Assembly: GCA_903834625.1 (NCBI GenBank)
Contig: CAILJQ010000235.1
Span: 1 to 60,007 of the forward strand
Direction of reading: 5' to 3'
DNA: 60,007 nucleotides
From: an uncultured Bacteroidota bacterium
GTDB lineage: Bacteria > Bacteroidota > Bacteroidia > UKL13-3
The notes below the pieces were generated by a model. The model was not told the origin of the DNA. It saw only the letters and a list, made by a program, of their open reading frames with translations, and ran no database searches. Each line of letters opens with the position of its first letter. Within the stretch, counting starts at the first letter, position 1. The translations under genes and the position numbers were made by a program. This document shows positions 43,002 to 51,202 of this stretch, in pieces.

Positions 43002-45140
43002 ATGCAAGCAACAAAAAACGCACAAGTCTTACTAAAAAAATATTTCGGTTATGAGTCGTTTCGTCCTCACCAGGAAGAAATTATAGATTGTTTGATGCAA
43101 CAAAAAGATTGTTTAGCCCTTATGCCAACCGGAGGTGGTAAATCCATTTGCTTCCAATTACCCGCTTTAATGCTGCCTGGTATTACCTTAGTAATATCTC
43201 CTCTAATTGCCTTAATGAAGGACCAAGTGGGTGCACTTAAAACAAATGGTATTGCTGCCGAATTCCTTAACAGCAGCATACCCCAAAACCAACAAGATGA
43301 GATTTTTGAACAGATGGTTCAACAAAAAATAAAACTATTGTATTTATCACCCGAACGTTTGCTGAGTCAAATTGACCATTTCAAAAATCACTTAAACCCC
43401 TCACTTATTGCCATTGATGAAGCACATTGTATCAGTCAGTGGGGGCATGATTTTAGACCTGAATACACACAATTGGCGCAAATACGTCATATTTGGCCAA
43501 ACACCCCTGTTGCTGCTTTTACCGCAACCGCAGATAAAACCACTCGAAAAGACATTGCCAACCAACTCAAATTAAGAGATCCAAAATTGGTTGTAGCCAG
43601 TTTCAACAGACCTAACTTAAGCTTAGAGGTTAGGTTCGGAATAAAAAAGAAAAAAAAGATTGAAGAAATAACTGCCTTTATAAAAAAAAGGAAAGCTGAA
43701 AGTGGTATCATTTATTGTTTGAGCAGGAAATCGACAGAGGAAATGGCTACCGAGTTAAAACTAAATGGTATTCAAGCAGGCTTCTACCATGCTGGAATTG
43801 ACAGTGAAGAGAGAAGTAGAATTCAAGATGATTTTAGCAACGACAGAATTAAAGTGATGTGCGCCACCATTGCTTTTGGAATGGGTATAGATAAAAGTAA
43901 TGTACGCTTTGTGGTTCATTCAAACATGCCTAAAAACATGGAAGGATTTTATCAAGAAATTGGAAGGGCAGGCAGAGATGGGCTGCCAAGTGATACCGTG
44001 CTTTACTTTAATTTAGGCGACTTGGTTATGCTTAAAAATTTTAATGAAGACAGCGCCCAAAAAGAACTGAATAATGAAAAATTGAATAGAATGGTACAAT
44101 ATGCCGAGGCATCTATTTGCAGACGTATCATTTTATTGGCTTACTTTGGAGAAAACATGGAAAATCCCTGCGGAAACTGCGATGTGTGTAGGGAACCCAG
44201 GAGTACCTTTGATGGCAGCATATTGGTTCAAAAAGCACTATCAGGTATCATGCGCACCGAAGAAAAAATTGGTATCAATTTACTCATTGATTTGTTAAGA
44301 GGATCGCATAGAAAAGAGTTAATTGAACTTAAATACAACCAACTTAAAACCTTTGGCGCTGGGAAAGATCTTAGCTTTGCTCAATGGCAACAATACCTCT
44401 TACAAATGCTTAATAGAGGATTATTTGACATTGCCTATGATGAAGGCTATGCGCTTAAGGTAACTAGCTTTGGCAAAGAAGTACTCTTGGGTCAGAAAAA
44501 AGTTGATTTGGTTCATTTAGAAGAGGTGAAACCTTATGAACCATTTAAGAAGAAAGCCTTACCATATGAGATTGTAGAAGACAGTAATAACAGCCTTTTC
44601 GATTACTTAAGGGGTGTTCGCAGGCAATTTGCAGAGAAAGAAAATGTGCCAGCCTATATTGTTTTAAGTGATGCTACATTAAAAGAACTAGCCAAACAAA
44701 AACCAATCAGTATTTCAGAACTCATTCACATCGATGGATTTGGTGAATTTAAGATCAAAAAATACGGAAACACTTTTGTGAAAGAAATCAAAAATTGGAT
44801 TGGGTCAAATGAAAGTCCAACAGTTAAAATTGATACCTATACCCAAACCTTGCACTTGATTAAAAAAGGGTACTCTGTGCAAGAGATTTCTGAAAAAAGG
44901 ACCTTGCATGAAACCACCATATACTCGCATTTGGCGTACCTTTATAGCAAAGGAGAAATTGATAGCTTAGAAGCTTATGTAAGCAATAATGATATAAATT
45001 TAGTGAAGGAAGCGGTTAAACAAACGAAAGAAAAGAAACTTCTTGCACCTCTATTTTCCTACTTAAATGAAGAAATTCCTTTTCATGTCATTCGACTTTG
45101 TTTAGCAATCATTCAGAAAGAAGAGAGGGAAGAAAATTAG
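43002..45140 (+). CDS. recQ: ATP-dependent DNA helicase RecQ
   Basis: This 712-residue helicase has the Walker A motif 'MPTGGGKSICFQLPAL' (K47), 'DEAHCISQWGHDFRPEY', 'FTATADKTTR', 'GIIYCLSRKSTEEMA' and 'IGRAGRDGLPSDTV'. The RQC zinc cluster has its last cysteines in 'PCGNCDVC', the HRDC domain spans 'LFDYLRGVRRQFAEKENVPA' and beyond, and a C-terminal helix-turn-helix (HTH_40-like, 'KKGYSVQEISEKRTLHETTI') ends the protein. It unwinds recombination and replication intermediates 3' to 5'. It is divergent from the ATL gene, and its stop codon overlaps the stop of the next, convergent gene. Confidence 0.96.
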   Translation: MQATKNAQVLLKKYFGYESFRPHQEEIIDCLMQQKDCLALMPTGGGKSICFQLPALMLPGITLVISPLIALMKDQVGALKTNGIAAEFLNSSIPQNQQDEIFEQMVQQKIKLLYLSPERLLSQIDHFKNHLNPSLIAIDEAHCISQWGHDFRPEYTQLAQIRHIWPNTPVAAFTATADKTTRKDIANQLKLRDPKLVVASFNRPNLSLEVRFGIKKKKKIEEITAFIKKRKAESGIIYCLSRKSTEEMATELKLNGIQAGFYHAGIDSEERSRIQDDFSNDRIKVMCATIAFGMGIDKSNVRFVVHSNMPKNMEGFYQEIGRAGRDGLPSDTVLYFNLGDLVMLKNFNEDSAQKELNNEKLNRMVQYAEASICRRIILLAYFGENMENPCGNCDVCREPRSTFDGSILVQKALSGIMRTEEKIGINLLIDLLRGSHRKELIELKYNQLKTFGAGKDLSFAQWQQYLLQMLNRGLFDIAYDEGYALKVTSFGKEVLLGQKKVDLVHLEEVKPYEPFKKKALPYEIVEDSNNSLFDYLRGVRRQFAEKENVPAYIVLSDATLKELAKQKPISISELIHIDGFGEFKIKKYGNTFVKEIKNWIGSNESPTVKIDTYTQTLHLIKKGYSVQEISEKRTLHETTIYSHLAYLYSKGEIDSLEAYVSNNDINLVKEAVKQTKEKKLLAPLFSYLNEEIPFHVIRLCLAIIQKEEREEN

Positions 45141-48100
45141 AAGTCTAAACTTAATGATAAGTAATAGATTGGCTTACTTGCTACTTCAGAATCTTGGATA
45201 CCCCAAGCAGTATCGAATCGAACAAAATAACCAAATAGTTTTGAACGTAAACCACCCCCGAAACCGGCCACAATTGGGTCGCGCACATTAATTACTTTAG
45301 CAGTTATGGGACCATTCGTATATACTCTTTGGTTAAAGGTATTATCATCGCTATAGGGGTTTGAACCTACCCAAGCTGAACCAATATCAAAGAAAGGTAC
45401 CACTTGAAAATTGTTCAAAAACTCACTACGCAAGGGTCTGTTAAAAGCATACTGAAACAAGGGAACTCGAATTTCTGTGTTAATCAATACAAAAGAATTT
45501 CCGTTTCGAATATTTTGCTCAAAGCCACGTAAATTACAAGCTAAGGCTTGGAAAATATAGTTCTGCTCTGTTGAGGTAGATATCTCATTGTTGAACCTGG
45601 CAGGAATCCAATTCTCCACTCCTCCTAAATAATACACCACTTTACCCGGACCAAAAGAGGTATTTGCGGTAAAACGGGTGGCCCATATTATTTGTCTGTG
45701 GACTTTTTGGTAATGCCTAAAATCAAAACCCAAAGTGTTGAGTTGTAAATCGAAATCTAGCGGATTACTGTAGTGTTCATAAAAAACTTTGAACCTTGTT
45801 CCATTCCAAAGGTTCATTCCCTTAGGAACAGTATTATCAAAAACATATTCCAATTTACCTCCAATCCAATGGCTCACTCTATCATTAGAATCCAAGGTAG
45901 GTAAATCAGAAGCACGTATTACTTCTTTATCTTGCCTGTAAAAAGTTGCTAACCTTAAACTGCTTACCTGACTAAAAGGTATTTTCATTACATATCTAAA
46001 CTCATGTGAGTAGTTTTTGTAACTGGCTATCTCAGCGCTTCCTCCGCCCCTACTTTGTCTGTAAAAAACAAACTTATGATCCACCTTTTTCTTCAAAGTT
46101 TCAAAACTTGCAAAATAATCATAGCCAGACAAATCGAAGGCCATTCTGAAGCCGCCGGTAATTCGATAATCTTCAAACAAATCCATCATCCCCAATTTAA
46201 ACATTCCATTTAAGCCTGGGTTAAACATTTGCTGAGAAGCTGCTGATATAGGCTGGTAATAGGTATTGATGATACTATTGTCTAATTGGGTAACTACTTT
46301 ATCTGTAAAAAAGGTGACGTTATAAAAACGTGGGGCATTAACTTTAATATTACGTTGACCTGCAACAGGGTCTGTTTGTTTCGTTACCACAACAAAAGCA
46401 GGGCGTTTAAAATCTGGTTGCGTAAACTCATTCACAAAAAAGTAGGCATTGGTATCTATAGGTATTTTTAACTCAACAGGACCACTTACCAAATCTGCTA
46501 CTGTTATTTCTGTTTTAAACTCAGCCCTACCGGGAGTAAAAGGCAAAACCGCATGGCCTGTTTTTAACCTATACATATTAGGATAGGTTTCTACCTGCTT
46601 AGATTCTTCTTCAACATTCTTTACTATATCACTGTGCCTAATTGAATATTTTCCTTTGTCTAGGATTAGGTCGTATACTTGTTTTCCTTGCACAGAGATA
46701 TCATGAGCCAATATGCTTTTCTTGTAATTTGTTAATGGATAGGTATACACAATATCCTTTATGTGAACAATTGTATCTATGCGCTGAACCAACTCATTTA
46801 ATACAATTTCTTTGCCTTGGTAAGTAAATTTCTGACCTACCCATTCAGGAGTGAACTTATAAAATAAGGTATCAGGAATTTTGCCACTTGAATCAGTATA
46901 AAAAATATTGATTTCTGTAAAATCATATTCTTCCTCTAACCTCACAGCGTAGCGGTTTCTCACGCCATTGTACTCACTTAAATAGGCGAAATAATTTTTA
47001 TTATAATCAATAGGTTGTGTTTCGTTGATGTATGGTGTATTGGTTAGTCTTTTTAATTTTCTGCTATTTGTTTCCAAATCATACATAAAAATATCAAAGT
47101 TATTATCTGCCTCTAAATACGTTTTAATTCCAACACCTAAAGAGTCTCTTTTACGGTTACTACTAAAAAGTATCTTGCCAGAGTAATCCACAAATCGAGG
47201 ATACAAATCATCATAAAAATCTGCGGTAATTTGGCGCTCTTTTCGGGTAGGAATGTCGTAAATATAAATATCACTTTGCCCTTTTCTAATGGCTGAAAGT
47301 ACAATAGAACGGCCATTCTCGCTAAAGTCGATGCCAGTAATTTTATCAAATTTAGTAAAGCGTATTGTTTCCTCTTTTTTATTTACCAAGTCAACAATTC
47401 TCAAATAAATTTGAGCCTTCTTCTCATAAATATAGGCTAACTTATCGCCACCTGCTTGCCATGCAAGTAGCGGAAAACTATTATCAATAATTAATTGATG
47501 GTATTTAATTCCTCCTTTAAAAACCTTTTTGAGTTTGCCTGTTTTTAAATCCAATAACCAAATTTTATACTTCCCATTTTTATTGGTTGTAAAAGCCAAA
47601 TAATTGCCTTTCGGACTGGCTTTCATTTGGGCTTGAATGTAGGGTGCTAAACGCTTTTTAATTTTAAAAGAAGCAGTTGGAAAATCTTGAAGCAAGGAAG
47701 ATTCTTTGGCATACAAATTTTTATAGAAATCATAATAATCTTTCTGTACTGTTTTAAAATCATCGTTGGTTACATAAATAAAAGCGCTCTCATAATTGCG
47801 TGTTAATTTGGTTATATAAACCATGTTTGCAATTAATTCATTGCCATATCTTTCAACCAAATATTTCCAAATTGAATGACCGGCAAATACCGCATCTTTC
47901 TGACTCAATTTATTGTATTTAAAACGCTTGTTGCTCTCAAGCGCATCTTTCATTTTGTTATCCATCTCCACATCCCAACTTTTGGCAATGTATGATACCA
48001 AGCCTTGCACATACCATTGAGGTAGGTTCAACAATGCCGCTGTTTGAATGCGCTCTTGAACGGTACCACCATACAACAATTCATTTAACAAAACCAAAGC

Positions 48101-48529
48101 CAATCCTTCTTTCATTTGGCGCTCAAGGTCGGCATGGTCGCCATTGAAATAAACCATCACCCTATTGTTTACCACATTGGTATAGCCACCCGTGTTTAGC
48201 GAAATCTCTTCCAAACCAAAATTACTTTGTTTATGGTCGCTTAAGGTATTGTAACAAATAATCTCAATTCTTCCACCTAACCTATGGTCTAAAATCTTTT
48301 CAATTTCAGGCATGGTGTTTTCTGCGTATTTGATACAAAAATTTGCCAACTCTCTTCCACCCGAATAATAAAAAGCATCATAGTTTTCGGTACGTAAAAA
48401 GCTCCATTCAAAATTGGTGTATTGAATACGGTTCTGACCAAAAGTAGTATTTATACCTTGTGCCCAAAGTGAACCTGTAGACAATGCCCATGCAATGAAC
48501 ACATAAATAATTTTGCCAACTGTTTTCAT
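45137..48529 (-). CDS. Outer-membrane protein: degenerate peptidase domain, TolB-like propeller and BamA-type barrel
   Basis: The protein has about 1130 residues after the preferred start at 48529 (MKTVGKIIYVFIAWALSTGS, a signal peptide). The frame extends to 48634, but that 5' part lacks signal-peptide character. An N-terminal gluzincin-like domain carries 'NELLYG' where HExxH would be and 'WYVQGLVSYI' where the third-ligand Glu would be, so it cannot bind zinc normally. A PD40/TolB-like propeller follows ('MKASPKGNYLAFTTNKNGKY', 'DLYPRFVDYSGKILFSSNRK'), and the C-terminal third looks like a surface-antigen/BamA-type beta-barrel ending 'PIYYLSLSLDF'. It is probably embedded in the outer membrane. 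The function is unknown; a structural or assembly role is inferred. Confidence 0.8.
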   Translation of the reverse strand: MKTVGKIIYVFIAWALSTGSLWAQGINTTFGQNRIQYTNFEWSFLRTENYDAFYYSGGRELANFCIKYAENTMPEIEKILDHRLGGRIEIICYNTLSDHKQSNFGLEEISLNTGGYTNVVNNRVMVYFNGDHADLERQMKEGLALVLLNELLYGGTVQERIQTAALLNLPQWYVQGLVSYIAKSWDVEMDNKMKDALESNKRFKYNKLSQKDAVFAGHSIWKYLVERYGNELIANMVYITKLTRNYESAFIYVTNDDFKTVQKDYYDFYKNLYAKESSLLQDFPTASFKIKKRLAPYIQAQMKASPKGNYLAFTTNKNGKYKIWLLDLKTGKLKKVFKGGIKYHQLIIDNSFPLLAWQAGGDKLAYIYEKKAQIYLRIVDLVNKKEETIRFTKFDKITGIDFSENGRSIVLSAIRKGQSDIYIYDIPTRKERQITADFYDDLYPRFVDYSGKILFSSNRKRDSLGVGIKTYLEADNNFDIFMYDLETNSRKLKRLTNTPYINETQPIDYNKNYFAYLSEYNGVRNRYAVRLEEEYDFTEINIFYTDSSGKIPDTLFYKFTPEWVGQKFTYQGKEIVLNELVQRIDTIVHIKDIVYTYPLTNYKKSILAHDISVQGKQVYDLILDKGKYSIRHSDIVKNVEEESKQVETYPNMYRLKTGHAVLPFTPGRAEFKTEITVADLVSGPVELKIPIDTNAYFFVNEFTQPDFKRPAFVVVTKQTDPVAGQRNIKVNAPRFYNVTFFTDKVVTQLDNSIINTYYQPISAASQQMFNPGLNGMFKLGMMDLFEDYRITGGFRMAFDLSGYDYFASFETLKKKVDHKFVFYRQSRGGGSAEIASYKNYSHEFRYVMKIPFSQVSSLRLATFYRQDKEVIRASDLPTLDSNDRVSHWIGGKLEYVFDNTVPKGMNLWNGTRFKVFYEHYSNPLDFDLQLNTLGFDFRHYQKVHRQIIWATRFTANTSFGPGKVVYYLGGVENWIPARFNNEISTSTEQNYIFQALACNLRGFEQNIRNGNSFVLINTEIRVPLFQYAFNRPLRSEFLNNFQVVPFFDIGSAWVGSNPYSDDNTFNQRVYTNGPITAKVINVRDPIVAGFGGGLRSKLFGYFVRFDTAWGIQDSEVASKPIYYLSLSLDF

Positions 48530-48628
48530 AAACCCTACCAAAATTGCAGGAAAAACGTGAAACCCCGAAATTAATTTTAGTAAAAAATAAGTGAAATCTA
48601 CTATTTCTTTGGCTTTAAGCCCTGCTTT

Positions 48629-48642
48629 GGGCAAATTTGCCC
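48629..48642. promoter_or_regulatory. Perfect 14-bp palindrome abutting the MBL-hydrolase start codon
   Basis: GGGCAAATTTGCCC ends one base before the ATG at 48644. It could be an operator, or in the mRNA a hairpin covering the initiation region. An upstream GCCC (48619-48622) could pair with GGGC instead, giving two alternative structures. Confidence 0.5.
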
Positions 48643-48643
48643 C

Positions 48644-49291
48644 ATGTTAGAAGTTCAAACTTTTGTATTTAACGATTTTCAAGAAAATACATACCTCATT
48701 TGGGACGAGACCCTTGAATGTGCCATTATTGACCCAGGATGTCACACCGCGAGTGAACAAATTGCGCTATCAAATTTTATCCAAGAAAAGCAGCTAAAAC
48801 CTAAATACCTTCTCAATACCCATTGCCATATCGACCATATATTGGGCAACACCTTTGTGACCAGCAAATACAAATTGGCCCTTCAGCTGCATGAAGGAGA
48901 GCTGTTTACCTATAAGGATACAGATAGATGGGCCGCTATGTTTGGCTTGCCAGCTTTTGTGATTCCTGAAGATAGGGTGTTTCTTGAACCAGGCAAACAA
49001 CTTACTATTGGGAATCAAACATTAGATATTTTGTTTACTCCTGGTCACAGCATAGCTTCAATTAGTTTTTACAACCAGCAATCGAATTGCCTCTTCTCTG
49101 GAGATGTATTGTTTTATGAAAGCATTGGCAGAACCGACCTACCTGGAGGAAATTTTGAAAGATTAGAACAAAGCATAAGAAACATCTTATATCCACTACC
49201 TTCAGAAACAAAAATTTATTCAGGACATGGACCAGCAACCACCATTGGACATGAAAAAAAATTCAATCCATTTGTTTCTGAACCATCCTAA
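48644..49291 (+). CDS. MBL-fold metallo-hydrolase (glyoxalase II-like)
   Basis: This 215-residue protein has the metallo-beta-lactamase metal motif 'LLNTHCHIDHILGN' (THxHxDH type), a further His in 'FTPGHSIASISF', an Asp in 'LFSGDVLFYESIGRTDLPGG' and a final His in 'YSGHGPATTIGHE'. The layout is that of the short glyoxalase II-like/YcbL group, which hydrolyse thioesters or related substrates in the cytoplasm. No signal sequence is present. It is divergent from the beta-barrel gene and followed by the SRPBCC gene after 38 bases. A perfect palindrome sits directly before its start codon. Confidence 0.9.
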   Translation: MLEVQTFVFNDFQENTYLIWDETLECAIIDPGCHTASEQIALSNFIQEKQLKPKYLLNTHCHIDHILGNTFVTSKYKLALQLHEGELFTYKDTDRWAAMFGLPAFVIPEDRVFLEPGKQLTIGNQTLDILFTPGHSIASISFYNQQSNCLFSGDVLFYESIGRTDLPGGNFERLEQSIRNILYPLPSETKIYSGHGPATTIGHEKKFNPFVSEPS

Positions 49292-49308
49292 TCATACGTA
49301 CTTTTGCA

Positions 49309-49316
49309 GAATACTC
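49309..49316 (+). promoter_or_regulatory. Bacteroidota-type -7 element upstream of the SRPBCC gene
   Basis: TACTTTTG fits TAnnTTTG and lies 13 bases before the ATG at 49330, so the leader would be about 7 nt. No -33 element is seen at the expected spacing. Confidence 0.35.
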
Positions 49317-49329
49317 TCACAACTACAAC

Positions 49330-50355
49330 ATGAAAACATTTAAAATTACGGTAATTACAATAGTTTCAATTTTCCTAATTGTTATAGGAATTTCATTCAT
49401 TTTACCTGGATCGGCAAAGGTGGAGCGAACCATTGAAATTAAAGCACCTAGCAAGCAAATGTTCGCCCTCATAAACAAATTAGAAAATTGGAAAATTTGG
49501 AGTCCATGGTACCAAATGGATACCACAACACTTTATGAGTACACAGAAATCAAAGAAGGAAAAGGAGCCTCTTTTACATGGAAAAGCAATAACCAAAACG
49601 TTGGAGTAGGGAAATTAACCATTGATGAATCCTTCCCAGATTCAGTTATCCAATTATCTATGGCCTTTGGCGAAATGGGTGTTTCTAAAGCAACATTCAA
49701 TATTGTGCCAAATATGATTGGCTGCAGTGTTACCTGGACCTTAGAAACGAATGCCTCTACCGTACCCATGTTGATGCGTCCCTTTGCCAAATATTTTTAT
49801 CTATTCATGGACCAAATGGTTGGTCCTGATTTTGAAAAAGGGTTAAAAAACTTACAGGTAGCCGCAGAAGCTGCACCAGCAATGATGGTGGGCGACTTTG
49901 AAGCAGAAGTAAGGGAGGTAAATGAAATGTATTTTATTGGCATCAGAAGCAAATTGAAAGGTGCAGAAATCAGCGCCAAATTGGGTGAATTTTACCAAGC
50001 CTTGGAAGCAGCTTTAGGTGAACAAAGTAAAAGTAAAATTGGCGTGCCATTTACCATTAACTATTCTGCCAATGGAGATGTGTATGATATGCAAGCAGCC
50101 CTAACAACTTCAGACTCACTTACCGTTAAAACTCCAATAAACTCAGGGAAATTAAGGTCGGGCAAATGGTTAGTAGTAAAATATTATGGCGCCTATGAGC
50201 AAATGAGCCCTATTTACCAGAAAGGCTTTGAGTACTTAGCACAAAACAACTGGAAGCCAAGTGCTGCCCCAATGGAATTTTATATAACAGACCCAGCCAC
50301 AGAACCAGATCAAAGTAAATGGTTAACAGAATTGGCGTTCCCGTTTTTTGAATAA
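49330..50355 (+). CDS. Membrane-anchored SRPBCC domain fused to a GyrI-like effector-binding domain
   Basis: The 341-residue protein starts with one hydrophobic helix ('VITIVSIFLIVIGISFIL') that may be an uncleaved anchor. Residues about 30-175 form an SRPBCC/polyketide-cyclase-like ligand pocket ('RTIEIKAPSKQMFALINKLE', 'WKIWSPWY'). Residues about 190-340 form a GyrI/AraC-type effector-binding domain ('YFIGIRSKLKGAEISAKLGE', 'VVKYYGAYEQMSPIYQKGFE'). Both domains bind small hydrophobic ligands and neither has a catalytic site visible here. The pairing recurs in Bacteroidota. The role is unknown and the ligand cannot be predicted. Confidence 0.8.
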   Translation: MKTFKITVITIVSIFLIVIGISFILPGSAKVERTIEIKAPSKQMFALINKLENWKIWSPWYQMDTTTLYEYTEIKEGKGASFTWKSNNQNVGVGKLTIDESFPDSVIQLSMAFGEMGVSKATFNIVPNMIGCSVTWTLETNASTVPMLMRPFAKYFYLFMDQMVGPDFEKGLKNLQVAAEAAPAMMVGDFEAEVREVNEMYFIGIRSKLKGAEISAKLGEFYQALEAALGEQSKSKIGVPFTINYSANGDVYDMQAALTTSDSLTVKTPINSGKLRSGKWLVVKYYGAYEQMSPIYQKGFEYLAQNNWKPSAAPMEFYITDPATEPDQSKWLTELAFPFFE

Positions 50356-50361
50356 GTTAAA

Positions 50362-51183
50362 CTAACTCAAACAAGCGGCAGTCCAGCCATTTGTAGTTAC
50401 CTGTTTCTGTAAAGTAAATCCACATTTTTCGGTCTGAACCAAAAGATCGGCCAAATCTGTTTCAAAAAACCCAGAAATATAGAGATGTCCGCCTGGCTTA
50501 AGCAAGGGACGCAGGGGAACAAAACTCTCCATTAAGATGTTTTTATTGATATTTGCAAGTATTACATCAAAAGATTTTCCCTCGGCTACTGAAATATCTC
50601 CCTTTTGAAAGCTAATAGACTCTGTTCCATTTAAGGCGGTGTTTTCATGAATATTCTCAGCAGCCCAATCATCAATGTCATTTGCAAAAACAGAGTTTGC
50701 ACCCATTTTTAATGCGAGAATAGCTAAAATGCCGGTTCCACTACCGTAATCAAAAACATCTAATCCTTCCCATTTCTTTTGGAGCATAAGTTGCATAATG
50801 GTAAAGGTTGTTTCATGATGCCCTGTACCAAAAGAAGTTTTGGGTTGAATAACCAATTCAAATAGAAAACTTGGATCTGCCTCATGGAAGGGTGCACGAA
50901 TTCTAAGTTTCTCATCAATAACTACTGGCTCAAAGTTACTTTCCCATAATGCATTCCAATTCTTTTGTTCTTCAAGGCTTACTGTACAATCTAACCAACT
51001 CAGCTCATATTGTTCAAGCAATTCCTTTAAGGCAGATTCCTCATAATCTTGCTCTGGCAGATACGCTTCAAATCCGTTTTCGGTTTCAATAAAACCTTCA
51101 TAACCTAATTGACCCATTTCTGCCATCAAAATCTCTGCAACAAGGGTATCACAGGTTATCTTACATAAAATATACTTTTGCAT
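50362..51183 (-). CDS. prmA: Ribosomal protein L11 methyltransferase
   Basis: This SAM-dependent methyltransferase has the PrmA layout: an N-terminal recognition domain ('WLDCTVSLEEQKNWNALWES') and the SAM-binding motif 'DYGSGTGILAILALKMGA' preceded by 'SFGTGHHETT'. It then has 'FANDIDDWAAENIHENTALNG' (quoted in part as a landmark) and 'VILANINKNIL'. It trimethylates ribosomal protein L11 in the cytoplasm. I prefer the start at 51183 (MQKYILCKI) over the longer open frame to 51219, which would overlap the divergent kinase gene. TATTTTTG on the minus strand at 51241-51234 is a possible promoter. Confidence 0.93.
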   Translation of the reverse strand: MQKYILCKITCDTLVAEILMAEMGQLGYEGFIETENGFEAYLPEQDYEESALKELLEQYELSWLDCTVSLEEQKNWNALWESNFEPVVIDEKLRIRAPFHEADPSFLFELVIQPKTSFGTGHHETTFTIMQLMLQKKWEGLDVFDYGSGTGILAILALKMGANSVFANDIDDWAAENIHENTALNGTESISFQKGDISVAEGKSFDVILANINKNILMESFVPLRPLLKPGGHLYISGFFETDLADLLVQTEKCGFTLQKQVTTNGWTAACLS

Positions 51184-51202
51184 TGAAAAGATTAATACTA
51201 AT

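Noticed and set aside
45137-48529. Annotation as plain TolB translocation protein.
   Set aside because: Only the middle third is TolB-like; it has an extra degenerate peptidase domain and a C-terminal barrel, and no Pal or TolA genes are nearby.
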